The position numbers were made by a program, and so were the translations under genes. From contig NZ_VTQV01000041.1 in the NCBI RefSeq assembly GCF_008764245.1, positions 1 through 38,444 on the forward strand: a stretch of DNA of 38,444 bases. Reading direction: 5' to 3'. The notes below the pieces were generated by a model, which saw nothing but the letters and a program-made list of their open reading frames with translations, was not told the origin of the DNA and searched no databases. Shown here piece by piece: positions 7,346-15,754 of this stretch (positions are counted from its first letter, which is position 1; the number at the start of each line of letters is the position of its first letter). The DNA is from Bacillus subtilis (GTDB lineage: Bacteria > Bacillota > Bacilli > Bacillales > Bacillaceae_C).

Positions 7346-8605
7346 TTAAGCCAACTTAATTTTCAGGACAACTGTAAAACCATCATTGCGGTTGGAACAG
7401 CTAATTTCTCCCTTCATATTCTCCATGAAGTACTTCGATATAAAGAGACCTAAGCCTGAACCATTCTCTCCTTCTACATTTTTCCCCCGATAATATTTAT
7501 TAAATAAAAGTGGCAATTCTTCTGCGCTGATTCCTGGTCCAAAGTCGAGAATATGAAGTTCGAGATAACCTTGATTGATTTGCGAGTGAACGGTAATCCT
7601 TGTTCCGGCATACTTATATGAGTTGCTGATAATATTATCTATCACCTGTTGCATGCGAACAGGATCCATTAAAATCATACATTCCGGAATGGGGTCATGA
7701 ATAATTTGCTGATCATAATTAACATTTTCAATCATATCAATGAGTATTTCACTCGATTCTTCCGTTACAGTCAATTTCAACTGTTGCAGTTCTTCTAAAG
7801 TGGCATGGAACATATCCGTAACAAGTAAGTCAATTTGCTCAGCTTTTGAATAGATGGTATTCACTTGTTTCGTTACCTTTTCATCTTTAGCTTGTATAAG
7901 CAGCAATTCACTAACCGCTTTGATCGAAGCAATAGGTGTCTTAATATCGTGACTTAATGTAGCCACAAGCTCTTTCTTGCTTCGATTGGATTCATATTCT
8001 CTTTGCCGTGCAAGGCTAAGTTCTTCACGCATTAAATCAAAACTTTCCGTAAAGGCACCAAAGTAATTATTCTGGGTCATGTTTAAAGGGATATCTAGAT
8101 TACCCCGTGCCACATTTGCTGCAAAATCTTTCAAGTGTTGAAACGGCTTCAATAATGTTCTATCAATATAAACAATATATATAATACTCGTAACCATGAG
8201 GAAGCTAAAGATCAAACTGATCGCTATAATCAGTTCTTTTTTTATTTGTTGTAATATTTCATGATCCTTATTGGGGATAATCAATTTCCCAACCATTTCG
8301 TTGTTTTGCCATATATCGATAATAGTTTCTCTATGTTTGATTGATTCGTATAAATTGATATAATGACTGCCTGAAGTTTGATAAACCAGCTTTCCTGAAG
8401 GATCTACGACGGAAAATGACTGTTTAAAATCGAGTTTGTTAAAGGATTCCTCCTTCCCCCAATTTTTTTCAATCGTTTTAACCAATTCATTCATGGCTAC
8501 AAGATCGACTTCTGAGCTATTTTTGTTATGAATAATCATGACAGAGAGCATCATACCAACACTAAAAACAAGCAAATTCAAGACGATTAACCTTTTTACT
8601 TTCAT
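7346..8605 (-). CDS. sensor histidine kinase
   Basis: This 419-residue protein has a membrane helix at about 5-25, an extracytoplasmic sensor of about 100 residues, a second helix at about 125-147 and a HAMP-like linker. The HisKA motif LSHDIKTP follows, with phosphoacceptor His219. The ATPase domain has N-box DNIISNS (about 323-329), G1 DFGPGI (354-359) and G2 GSGLGLFIS (about 382-390). ATG at 8605 overlaps the regulator's stop by 4 bp (ATGA), so the two are coupled. The frame opens 12 codons earlier, but that start would lie inside the regulator gene. Unlike BceS-type kinases it has a real extracellular sensor domain. The signal is unknown; the nearby FtsX-type ABC transporter is the likely target. 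Confidence 0.93.
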   Translation of the reverse strand: MKVKRLIVLNLLVFSVGMMLSVMIIHNKNSSEVDLVAMNELVKTIEKNWGKEESFNKLDFKQSFSVVDPSGKLVYQTSGSHYINLYESIKHRETIIDIWQNNEMVGKLIIPNKDHEILQQIKKELIIAISLIFSFLMVTSIIYIVYIDRTLLKPFQHLKDFAANVARGNLDIPLNMTQNNYFGAFTESFDLMREELSLARQREYESNRSKKELVATLSHDIKTPIASIKAVSELLLIQAKDEKVTKQVNTIYSKAEQIDLLVTDMFHATLEELQQLKLTVTEESSEILIDMIENVNYDQQIIHDPIPECMILMDPVRMQQVIDNIISNSYKYAGTRITVHSQINQGYLELHILDFGPGISAEELPLLFNKYYRGKNVEGENGSGLGLFISKYFMENMKGEISCSNRNDGFTVVLKIKLA

Positions 8606-9291
8606 TGATTGGCATCCTCTAAAACATACCCTGTTCCCCAAATCGTTTTGATTAATTGTGGATTCTTTGGATCTTTTTCAATTTTCTCTCGTAAATGTCG
8701 AATATGTACATTCAAAGTTCCATCTCCTACAAAGGAATCTCCCCACACATTTTGAAACAGTTCATCTTTTGGAATAATGCGATTTTTATTTTTCGCCAAA
8801 TAAGACAAAAGTTTATATTCCATCGTTTTTAATTGAATCTCAGCATTATTTATTCGGACGCGTTGCAGCTTCGTATCCATTTGGATCTGGCCAAATTCCA
8901 AAACATCTGGCTGATTGTCCATGTCATTCCCATATCTTTTTAAGACAGCTTTCACTTTGGCCAGTAGAATACTTAGTGTATAAGGCTTTTGAATGTAATC
9001 GTCTCCACCTATATTTAAAGCAATCAGAACGTCATCATCACTAGAACGTGCACTAATAAATAGAATCGGAATCTGTGTTGTTTTACGTAACTTTTTACAT
9101 AAATCAAATCCAGAAGAGTCTCCAAGATTAATATCAAGAAGAATCAATGATGGTTCATGCTCCGACAAAAAGCGTTCACATTCCTTAGCACTTGTCACAA
9201 ACGCTGTTTTAACCTCAAACATATTAAAATACTCACAAGTTGTTTCCACTAAAGCAATCTCATCATCCACAATCAAGCAATCTAATTTCAT
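8602..9291 (-). CDS. OmpR/PhoB-family response regulator
   Basis: This 229-residue protein has a receiver domain (about 1-120) with acidic pocket Asp9/Asp10, phosphoacceptor Asp53 (LLDINL), Ser80 and Lys102 (QKPY). A winged-helix DNA-binding domain follows (about 130-225), with the typical IPKDELFQNVWGDSFVGDGT and TIWGTGYVLE. It is the partner of the overlapping kinase. ATG at 9291 follows AGGAG. Its upstream DNA (9300-9360) is rich in ATATC/GATAT-type dyads that could be its own operator, but no clear direct-repeat site was resolved. Confidence 0.95.
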   Translation of the reverse strand: MKLDCLIVDDEIALVETTCEYFNMFEVKTAFVTSAKECERFLSEHEPSLILLDINLGDSSGFDLCKKLRKTTQIPILFISARSSDDDVLIALNIGGDDYIQKPYTLSILLAKVKAVLKRYGNDMDNQPDVLEFGQIQMDTKLQRVRINNAEIQLKTMEYKLLSYLAKNKNRIIPKDELFQNVWGDSFVGDGTLNVHIRHLREKIEKDPKNPQLIKTIWGTGYVLEDANQ

Positions 9292-9496
9292 AGCAAATCT
9301 CCTAGAAATATACTATCTAAATCTATGTCTAGATATATACAGTATACATGATATCTGGTAAGCAGATGTACATTAATAGGACTATTTCCGTTGGTTGGAA
9401 ATCTTTTTATCATGACAAGCGGTTTACTAGCAAATGCTAATCTTATTCTAAGGGGCATTATTTAGGAGGTACTGAGGCTTTTCAAAATTTACTTTT

Positions 9497-10315
9497 CTAA
9501 CCTTGTTTTCCCTTCACCCGCTTCAACATCGCGACAATCAAAAAACTAACAATGACTAGTAAGACCCAGGAGCTGACTTTTCCTAAATGGACAAGGCTCC
9601 ATGCTTCTGCCTGATTAGGATATGTCCAAGCGCCAAAAAACGTGGCAATATTTTCGGCGATCCAGATGAAAAAGCCGATTAACATAAAAGAAAAGGCAAG
9701 TGGCATCCGGTAACGTGCTCCATTTACTTCGTATGTCACCCACGTTTTCCAGAAGACAATGATCACAAGTCCAGCTAACCACCACCGGATATCGATCCAA
9801 TAATGATGGGTAAAAAAGTTCAGATAAATAGCTATGGCAAGCGGCGCAACGATCAGAAATGGTGGCCACTTAATTAGATCAACCTTTAACCTTCTCCATG
9901 CCTGGCAAAGATAACTCGCAACACTTGCATACATAAATCCGCTGTAAAGTGGCACACCGAAAATTTTAAAATAGCCATCCTCTGGATATGACCAAGAACC
10001 CATATGTACTTTAAAAAGTTCGAGGGCAAGCCCAATCAGGTGAAACATTGTAATCACCTTTAATTCGTCCTTCGTTTCAAGCCCTGAACGCACCATCCAC
10101 CATTGCATTAGAAGGCAAATGATCAGCATCCAGTCGTATCGACCAAGGAATGGGAGTGGTAAGATTTTCGTCAAAGCTAAGGAGGAAAAAATAACGACAG
10201 GAAACAAACAGGACAGCGCCTGCTCCCAACCAAAATGAATGAGTTGTTTAGCTGCTCTTACAACTTGTGCCTTTAAAGGCTTTTTCTGTGACTGATTTTC
10301 AATGGCTAAATTCAT
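9497..10315 (-). CDS. yoaT: DUF817 family integral membrane protein, YoaT homologue
   Basis: This is a protein of about 272 residues with roughly eight hydrophobic segments and conserved aromatic-rich stretches (FKVHMGSWSYPEDGYFKI, WIDIRWWLAGLVI, FFGAWTYPNQ). These are typical of DUF817, a family with no assigned biochemical function. ATG at 10315 is chosen because GAGGAG lies eight bases upstream; the frame extends upstream to 10402 across the end of the next gene. The order yoaS-yozG-yoaT is the same as in Bacillus subtilis, which supports the symbol. Its role is unknown. Confidence 0.85.
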   Translation of the reverse strand: MNLAIENQSQKKPLKAQVVRAAKQLIHFGWEQALSCLFPVVIFSSLALTKILPLPFLGRYDWMLIICLLMQWWMVRSGLETKDELKVITMFHLIGLALELFKVHMGSWSYPEDGYFKIFGVPLYSGFMYASVASYLCQAWRRLKVDLIKWPPFLIVAPLAIAIYLNFFTHHYWIDIRWWLAGLVIIVFWKTWVTYEVNGARYRMPLAFSFMLIGFFIWIAENIATFFGAWTYPNQAEAWSLVHLGKVSSWVLLVIVSFLIVAMLKRVKGKQG

Positions 10316-10379
10316 CGATAACTCCTCTTTTTGCAATGTATTTGAATGGAACTCGCCGGTTTCTTGCAAGCATTTTCTC

Positions 10380-10604
10380 CTATTCATCTTCAATACCTTC
10401 ATTACTTTGATATTCTAAAATATCTCCTGGTTGACATTCTAAAGCTTTACAAATTGCATCTAATGTTGATAAGCGAATCGCTTTGGCTTTTCCATTTTTC
10501 AAAATCGAAAGGTTTGCCATTGTAATTCCGACTCTCTCTGAAAGTTCTGTCACACTCATCTTCCTTTTAGCCAACATCACATCAATATTGATGATAATTG
10601 CCAT
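10380..10604 (-). CDS. yozG: small Cro/C1-type transcriptional regulator, YozG homologue
   Basis: This 74-residue protein is almost entirely one helix-turn-helix domain: MSVTELSERVGITMANLSIL, then NGKAKAIRLSTLDAICKALE and CQPGDILEY. It matches the YozG/YdaS-like compact regulators usually encoded beside a DUF2975 membrane protein. ATG at 10604 follows the ribosome site GAGGTG, whose own GTG (10613) is a false start. It sits between the yoaS and yoaT homologues with short gaps. A regulator-plus-membrane-protein pairing suggests local control, but no ligand is known. Confidence 0.9.
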   Translation of the reverse strand: MAIIINIDVMLAKRKMSVTELSERVGITMANLSILKNGKAKAIRLSTLDAICKALECQPGDILEYQSNEGIEDE

Positions 10605-10614
10605 CTTATTCACC

Positions 10615-11097
10615 TCAGACCGTTAAGTCATTTTCTGATTTTATAGCGATCGCCTCTTTTAAAAGTCTTTGCAGAACAGCCGCAAAGACGGCGATGACCA
10701 AAGAAGCAAAAATAATGATCAATCCGATGACGATGATTCCTGGAGCATCATCTACCTCCGCCATAAAATAGAAGAGTGGCATGCCCACGACATAAAAGCT
10801 ACTGATCGAGATTGCACAGTATTTTATATTTTTTAAAGCTTTTACAGAGATACCTGCGAACGCCTCGTTTTTGTCAATATAACTTAAAAGTTTAAATGCC
10901 TGGTACAATGCAATAAAAAACGGAATCGCTGATATATACATCACAATCAAAATGCCGTACAGTACATAAGCAAACTCCGAATAACTATCCACTGCCTCTT
11001 TGGCGACCATTGGTAATCCAAATAGACATAAAGCAAGAATGGGAGTCCCAATCAGAAAAACAGCTATTTTCAAAAAAAGCGTTGAGCCTCGTTTCAT
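10615..11097 (-). CDS. yoaS: DUF2975 membrane protein, YoaS homologue
   Basis: This is a protein of about 160 residues with four hydrophobic helices at about 8-30, 45-68, 95-118 and 122-147, the DUF2975 pattern. The loop AYQAFKLLSYIDKNEAFAGI is characteristic. ATG at 11097 is preferred because GAGGTG sits just upstream; the in-frame GTG at 11106 is inside that ribosome site. It is the first gene of the yoaS-yozG-yoaT block and ends 11 bp before the regulator's start. The family has no proven function. Confidence 0.85.
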   Translation of the reverse strand: MKRGSTLFLKIAVFLIGTPILALCLFGLPMVAKEAVDSYSEFAYVLYGILIVMYISAIPFFIALYQAFKLLSYIDKNEAFAGISVKALKNIKYCAISISSFYVVGMPLFYFMAEVDDAPGIIVIGLIIIFASLVIAVFAAVLQRLLKEAIAIKSENDLTV

Positions 11098-11248
11098 AAA
11101 AAGCACCTCACTTGGTCAATGTCAAATTGATTTTAACACTCCATTTATCGAATTACAATAAATTTTTATTCTTAATTACGATTTTTTTATTGTTAATTTA
11201 TTCTTTCTGTATAAAGCAAAATTCTGACTAACTTTATATATACACCCT

Positions 11249-11307
11249 TTGACATCTGAGTAACAAATATCGTATGATATATCTAAATGATACATATCAA
11301 TTAGATA
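11249..11307 (+). promoter_or_regulatory. promoter and nested dyad operator of the PadR gene
   Basis: TTGACA (11249-11254), 18 bp, then TATGAT (11273-11278) form a sigma-A-type promoter. Overlapping and following it are nested inverted repeats: TGATAT...ATATCA (11275-11299), TGATACATATCA (11288-11299) and TATCTAA-N14-TTAGATA (11280-11307). PadR proteins usually repress their own genes at such sites, so autorepression is inferred. Confidence 0.6.
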
Positions 11308-11319
11308 GGTGACATAAAA

Positions 11320-11865
11320 ATGAAAAAGTACAATCATACAACTTACGCGATTCTAGGCATTTTGACGACTGGATGCAGAACGGGGTATGCGATTAAACAG
11401 CTGATTGATCAGAGCTTAAATCATTTTTGGAAAATCAGCTATGGACAAATTTATCCTACTCTGAAATTGATTGTTGAGGAGGAATTAGCAATCGTTCAAA
11501 CCTTATCGGAAAGAGGCAAGCCTGAACGAAATGAATATTTTCTGACTGATAAAGGAAAAGCTGTTTTTAAAAACTGGCTGGAAACACCAATTGAACAAAT
11601 ACCAGTTGAACGAAACGAAGTTTTATTAAAATTATTTTTTGGACGTCACCAATCTAAGGAAAACACCTTATTACAACTCGAAGATTATCAACAAAAGTTA
11701 GTAGAACGCTACCAACTTTATCAAAATATAGAAAAAATGATTACTTCCACCCCTCATAACACAGAAGATGTAACTTATTGGTTATTTACTTTGGATTATG
11801 GAAAACGCGTAACAAATGCGGCCATTGAATGGTGTGATACAACGAAGGAGCATTTTATAAAGTGA
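11320..11865 (+). CDS. PadR family transcriptional regulator
   Basis: This 181-residue protein has the PadR winged helix at about 8-85 (YAILGILTTGCRTGYAIKQL, SYGQIYPTLKLIVEE, ERNEYFLTDKGKAVF). A C-terminal helical Vir-type dimerisation domain follows at about 95-175. PadR regulators respond to phenolics, antimicrobials or other small ligands and often control a neighbouring transporter. Here the next gene downstream is a truncated DUF4188 gene behind its own hairpin, so no obvious target remains beside it. It is divergent from the yoaS block, which could share the control region. Confidence 0.92.
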   Translation: MKKYNHTTYAILGILTTGCRTGYAIKQLIDQSLNHFWKISYGQIYPTLKLIVEEELAIVQTLSERGKPERNEYFLTDKGKAVFKNWLETPIEQIPVERNEVLLKLFFGRHQSKENTLLQLEDYQQKLVERYQLYQNIEKMITSTPHNTEDVTYWLFTLDYGKRVTNAAIEWCDTTKEHFIK

Positions 11866-11870
11866 AACTT

Positions 11871-11904
11871 CAATCAGTGGGGTTTCTTCCATCCCCACTG
11901 ATTG
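11871..11904 (+). terminator. hairpin terminator after the PadR gene
   Basis: CAATCAGTGGGG (11871-11882) pairs perfectly with CCCCACTGATTG (11893-11904) around a 10-nt loop. The T tract that follows is short (TTAGTT), so it may be a weak terminator. Confidence 0.65.
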
Positions 11905-11926
11905 TTAGTTGAACTAATCGGGCTGT

Positions 11927-11999
11927 TACGGGCAGTTTATCCCTCACCGGAGCTTCTCCGTATTCTCTAAAGCCTTGAGGTGAGGGATTACTGCCCGTT
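11927..11999. repeat. long near-perfect stem-loop, possible repeated palindromic element
   Basis: ACGGGCAGT (11928-11936) and ATCCCTCACC (11939-11948) pair with GGTGAGGGAT (11979-11988) and ACTGCCCGT (11990-11998). This gives 19 bp of stem with one bulged base and a 30-nt loop. It ends 26 bp before the DUF4188 start codon. It lacks a T run, and I recall similar 'ACGGGCAGT...ACTGCCCGT' palindromes in other Bacillaceae. It could be a mobile palindrome or a 5'-UTR structure. Confidence 0.6.
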
Positions 12000-12024
12000 A
12001 ATGCGGGATAAAAGGAGAATCAAC

Positions 12025-12270
12025 ATGACAAAAAATATTTATACCGGACGTTATACAACCGAAAACGATAAGGATGTCGTCGTTTTTCTAATTGGAATGC
12101 GTGTGAACAACCGCTTCGCCATTCATAAATGGGGACCAGTGTTTACCGCCATGCCTGGCATGATTAAAGAGCTGTATACACATAAAGAAGAATTAGGATT
12201 TCTCTCGATGGAAAGCTATTTTGGACTGAGAACCACTGTTATGATTCAATATTGGTGCGCCCAAACATAA
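12025..12270 (+). pseudogene. DUF4188 protein, truncated at the C-terminus
   Basis: ATG at 12025 follows AAAGGAG at proper spacing. The product matches the N-terminal part of DUF4188 proteins (DVVVFLIGMRVNNRFAIHKW, FTAMPGMIKELYTHKEELGF). The family is related to haem-containing aldoxime dehydratase-like folds, usually about 140-160 residues long. Here only about 77 native residues remain, ending at MIQYW. The last few codons (CAQT) are read from the antisense strand of the truncated GH43 gene. The protein is therefore about half length and probably not functional. The break lies near 12255. Confidence 0.75.
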
Positions 12271-12713
12271 TAAAGCCTTCCTTCATGCTCAAAAACAGTA
12301 GCGTCTAATGAAAATGATTCCCATTCTGTTTTGACTTGCCCTTTCTCTTCCCAGTCTCCCTCTAATGGGTTAACATGTTCATTTTCAAGCACATACATTC
12401 TATGTTGAAAAGTATTATGTTCAGGATGCGGATCTTTGGTCGGCGCAGCCGCAAAATAAACATACCACTTGCCCTTTACATAATGGAGTTCTGGTGCCCA
12501 AATCAATTCACTCATTGGCCCAGATTCATGTTTTTCCCAAATTGTAACTGGATCTGCCTCTCTTAAACCTTCAATTGTTTTCGCTCGGCGCAGATCAATT
12601 CGATCGAATTCCGGAGCGGATGCTGTAAAATGGTAGTATCCATCTGTATGTTTGTAAATCCATGGATCAGCCTGTTTTTTTAAAAGTGGTGTTGGATATT
12701 GATTTGTAACCAT
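12246..12713 (-). pseudogene. GH43 glycoside hydrolase (arabinofuranosidase-type), N-terminal half only
   Basis: The 155-residue product starts like an intact family 43 arabinofuranosidase or xylosidase. It has the catalytic base motif ADPWIYK (Asp16), an SELIWAPELHYVKGKWYVYF blade and the second conserved aspartate in SLDATVFE (Asp137). It then stops at YYVWA, where full-length proteins of about 310 residues or more continue to the general-acid glutamate. The last residues (HQY) are antisense of the DUF4188 gene. Without the acid catalyst and the rest of the five-bladed propeller it should be inactive. ATG at 12713 follows AAGGAG. It is the last gene of the arabinan operon. Confidence 0.82.
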
Positions 12714-12736
12714 TTTTTATCATTCTCCTTCATCGT

Positions 12737-14257
12737 TTATATTTTGATCCGAATCACATTCCAGGAATAAGCAGGTAATTCACTTTTGACTCTCCCATCT
12801 TCAATGAGAGAATGATTTATTCGTTTTGGTGAAACATGGTCTGGATGATCAGAAGCATTAATATCCTCTAAATTGTGGGAAGATAAGCCAATATGCTCAA
12901 TGACTTGTTCCGGCTTAAATCCATGTAAATCAGATTCTAGTAGAACACTTTCTTCAGTACGGTTAATGGCAAAGATTGTCATATCCTCTTCATTTTTCAC
13001 AACTACATGGTCAACGGTCGGAATTTCATCAAAAAGGCTATTACTATATTGATCACATGAAAGTTTTGAATCCATCAAAATTCCTCTGCCATATTGGGAT
13101 GCGTGAAGCATAGGATAATAGGTTGGATTCACCCATGCTTTTCCACCAGCCTCTGTTAAAATAAGCGGGATTGTATTGACCAATAATGACTGACAACTAA
13201 TTTTAATCCGATCAGCATGTCGTAAAATGGAAAGTAACATACCTCCGAATAGTAGAGTATCCTCCATTGTAAAGTGACACCAATCAATTGGGCTACCTGT
13301 CTTCCACTCTTCATAAGGTTGTTCAGGATAACGATGAACATTCCATTCATCAAAAGAAAGATACATCGTTTTATCGCTCCGTTTCACTGCTTTTACATAA
13401 TCACATGTCGCAATGACCTCTTTTATTTGTCGATCAAAGGCTAATGATCGAGAGAGATAAGTAGCTGTGTCATCAGGTTCACGTTTTTTGTAAACAGCTA
13501 AATCCTCATCTTGTGAACGATTAATATAATTGTGTAAAGATAGATAATCTACATTTTCGTAACATTGCATCAATACCTCTCTATCCCATTCAGGGTAACT
13601 AGCCAAACGTGGTGTTGAACTTCCAACAGCCACGGTTTCAATAGTAGGGTCAATCAATTTCATCGCCTTTGATGTCTCGTTTGCTAACCTACCATATTCT
13701 TCTGCAGTTTTACTGGCGATTTGCCAATGCCCATCAAGTTCATTTCCTAAGCACCATGTTTTTATATGATGGGGATTAGCATAGCCATGTTGCTTTCTTA
13801 AATCACTCCAATAAGTGCCTCCTCCAAAATTACAATATTCAAGAATATTGCAGGCAGCCTCAATCCCTCTGGTTCCAAGATTCACTGTCATAATCGGGTC
13901 TGCTCCAACTTGTTTGCTCCACTCAAAAAATTCATTTAAACCAAAAGTATTCGGCTCAATCTGTCTCCAAGCTAATTCAAGACGTGTTTTTCGCTCCTCC
14001 ACAGGGCCAACTGTATCTTCCCATTTATAACCAGATGTAAAATTCCCACCTGGATAGCGAATCACCGATAAATTCAGTTTTTTCACAAGTTCCATAACAT
14101 CTTTCCGAAATCCATTCTCATCTGCTTGCTCATGTCCTGGTTCAAATATCCCTGTATAGACAACCCTCCCCATATGTTCTACGAATGACCCATAAATCCG
14201 CTCATCAATCTCTGAAATTCTAAAATCTTTATCTACTTTTAATCTAGCCTTTTTCAA
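12737..14257 (-). CDS. abfA: GH51 alpha-L-arabinofuranosidase
   Basis: This 506-residue cytoplasmic enzyme has no signal peptide and removes terminal arabinofuranosyl units from imported arabino- or arabinoxylo-oligosaccharides. The catalytic (beta/alpha)8 barrel carries the acid/base Glu173 in CLGNELDG and the nucleophile Glu304 in SFDEWNV, at the spacing expected for GH51. VIRYPGGNF and NLGTRG are also typical. A C-terminal beta domain follows from about 390. The start is TTG at 14257 behind AGGG. It lies between the DUF624 gene and the truncated GH43 gene in the arabinan cluster. The symbol follows Bacillus/Geobacillus abfA usage. Confidence 0.94.
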   Translation of the reverse strand: MKKARLKVDKDFRISEIDERIYGSFVEHMGRVVYTGIFEPGHEQADENGFRKDVMELVKKLNLSVIRYPGGNFTSGYKWEDTVGPVEERKTRLELAWRQIEPNTFGLNEFFEWSKQVGADPIMTVNLGTRGIEAACNILEYCNFGGGTYWSDLRKQHGYANPHHIKTWCLGNELDGHWQIASKTAEEYGRLANETSKAMKLIDPTIETVAVGSSTPRLASYPEWDREVLMQCYENVDYLSLHNYINRSQDEDLAVYKKREPDDTATYLSRSLAFDRQIKEVIATCDYVKAVKRSDKTMYLSFDEWNVHRYPEQPYEEWKTGSPIDWCHFTMEDTLLFGGMLLSILRHADRIKISCQSLLVNTIPLILTEAGGKAWVNPTYYPMLHASQYGRGILMDSKLSCDQYSNSLFDEIPTVDHVVVKNEEDMTIFAINRTEESVLLESDLHGFKPEQVIEHIGLSSHNLEDINASDHPDHVSPKRINHSLIEDGRVKSELPAYSWNVIRIKI

Positions 14258-14279
14258 CCGAATCCCTACTTTCTAAAAA

Positions 14280-14888
14280 CTAATTTGCAAGTTGCTCAAC
14301 TTGAATACTTTTAACTGCTTTATCGCTTATTCGTACTAGCAAATAGCCTGTAAAAGAAGCGACTAAAAAAATCATGAAAGGGAGAAACAAAACAAATAAA
14401 ACGTCAAGAAAGACAATCCCCAACCCCAAAATCGTCCAATGAAATCGGGAAATCGTTAAAATAATAGTGTTTTTCAAAATAATCCTTAATTTCTTTTCTT
14501 CTGATCGGACGTAAATATTAAAAAAATGAACGGAGAAACTCATTAATAGAAAGAAAGATAAACATAACAACAAAAAGATAAAAAAGCTCATTGGATTCTC
14601 AATCGGTGTTATGAGCTGAACATTTTGATAAAGAACAAAAATAAACATAACTAAAAAGAGGCTTAACAATGATTTTTGCAAAAAATGTTGTTTGAATTCT
14701 CCAAAATACAAGGCAAGCAAACCTTGGCTTGTTCCCTTTCTCCAAGCCCTAATTACAGCAAAAAGAGAAATGGTAGCCGGAACAATCGTAATGAACGGAA
14801 GTAGACAAATTCCCCATAAAATACTGAGAAAAATATAATCACTAAATTGAATAAGTTGAGAATAAAAACGACTATTATAAAACCCCAT
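14280..14888 (-). CDS. DUF624 (YesL-type) membrane protein
   Basis: This 202-residue protein has about five hydrophobic helices and the family's opening pattern, with LSILWGICLLPFITIVPATISLFAVIRAW split by short loops. DUF624 genes are very often found inside sugar ABC importer operons of Firmicutes, as here, downstream of two permeases and upstream of GH51. No biochemical role is proven; an accessory or assembly role for the importer is inferred from context. AGGAGG lies ten bases before ATG 14888. Confidence 0.85.
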   Translation of the reverse strand: MGFYNSRFYSQLIQFSDYIFLSILWGICLLPFITIVPATISLFAVIRAWRKGTSQGLLALYFGEFKQHFLQKSLLSLFLVMFIFVLYQNVQLITPIENPMSFFIFLLLCLSFFLLMSFSVHFFNIYVRSEEKKLRIILKNTIILTISRFHWTILGLGIVFLDVLFVLFLPFMIFLVASFTGYLLVRISDKAVKSIQVEQLAN

Positions 14889-14918
14889 TATTTTGCCTCC
14901 TAGTATGTGAATAAAAAT

Positions 14919-15743
14919 CTATTCTTTTAATCCAGACATAGCCACACCTTGAACGAAATATTTTTGTGCAAAGATATACACAATTAACAAAGGTAACATC
15001 GAAATAACAGCACCAGCCATAACAGGACCATAGAATGAAATATTTTGCCCTGTAAATAATGCAAGCCCTGCTGGTAATGTCCGCATTTCTGCTGCATTTG
15101 TAAGGAGTAATGGATACAACAGATCATTCCAGTTATTCATTAACGTAAAAATGGCAAGTGTTAACATCGCTGGCTTACACAGAGGCAACATGATTTTAAA
15201 AAAGATTTTAAACTCATTTAGTCCATCTACACGTGCTGCTTCCTCAAGATCTTTTGGAAGGGAGACAAAAAAGGACCTCATCATAAAAATCCCAAAAGCA
15301 CTTGTCATACGAGGTAGAATTAAACCTATATAGGAATCAATCATATTTAATTTATTGACTTCAATAAACAAAGGAATCATGAAAACCTGAAATGGAATCA
15401 TCATCGATAAAAGCACAAGGTAAAACAAAATTGTCCTTCCTTTAAATTGCATTCGAGCAAACGCATAGGCTGCTAATGAATCAAAGAAAACAGATGTGAT
15501 GACGACTCCACCCGCAAAAATCACCGTGTTTTTTATATAATCAAGCAGTGGGATTGTAGACCAAACTTGAATATAATTTTCAAAAGTATATTTGTCCGCA
15601 AATACTCTCGGTGGAAAGGATATTATATCCTTTTCAACTTTAAATGAAGATACTAAAAGCCAAAAGAACGGAAACATAATTAGGATTACAACAAGAAGCA
15701 TGATGACTTTATAACTTATTTTTCCGAATGTAAGTTTTTTCAA
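14919..15743 (-). CDS. carbohydrate ABC transporter permease (MalG/AraQ type)
   Basis: This 274-residue protein has six membrane helices and the cytoplasmic EAA loop EEAARVDGLNEFKIFFKIML, which contacts the ATPase. It is an inner-membrane half-channel for oligosaccharide import, paired with the permease upstream (11 bp gap). The TTG start at 15743 is supported by GGAGGG. The neighbours (GH51, GH43 remnant) suggest arabino-oligosaccharide uptake. No ATPase gene is present, which is normal for Bacillus importers that share MsmX. No solute-binding protein gene is in the cluster, which is not normal. Confidence 0.93.
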   Translation of the reverse strand: MKKLTFGKISYKVIMLLVVILIMFPFFWLLVSSFKVEKDIISFPPRVFADKYTFENYIQVWSTIPLLDYIKNTVIFAGGVVITSVFFDSLAAYAFARMQFKGRTILFYLVLLSMMIPFQVFMIPLFIEVNKLNMIDSYIGLILPRMTSAFGIFMMRSFFVSLPKDLEEAARVDGLNEFKIFFKIMLPLCKPAMLTLAIFTLMNNWNDLLYPLLLTNAAEMRTLPAGLALFTGQNISFYGPVMAGAVISMLPLLIVYIFAQKYFVQGVAMSGLKE

Positions 15744-15754
15744 TTTTATCCCTC

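Noticed and set aside
3901-9291. BceRS-BceAB-type bacitracin resistance module
   Set aside because: The kinase has a real extracellular sensor domain and the permease has two FtsX halves with 780 residues, unlike the Bce family.
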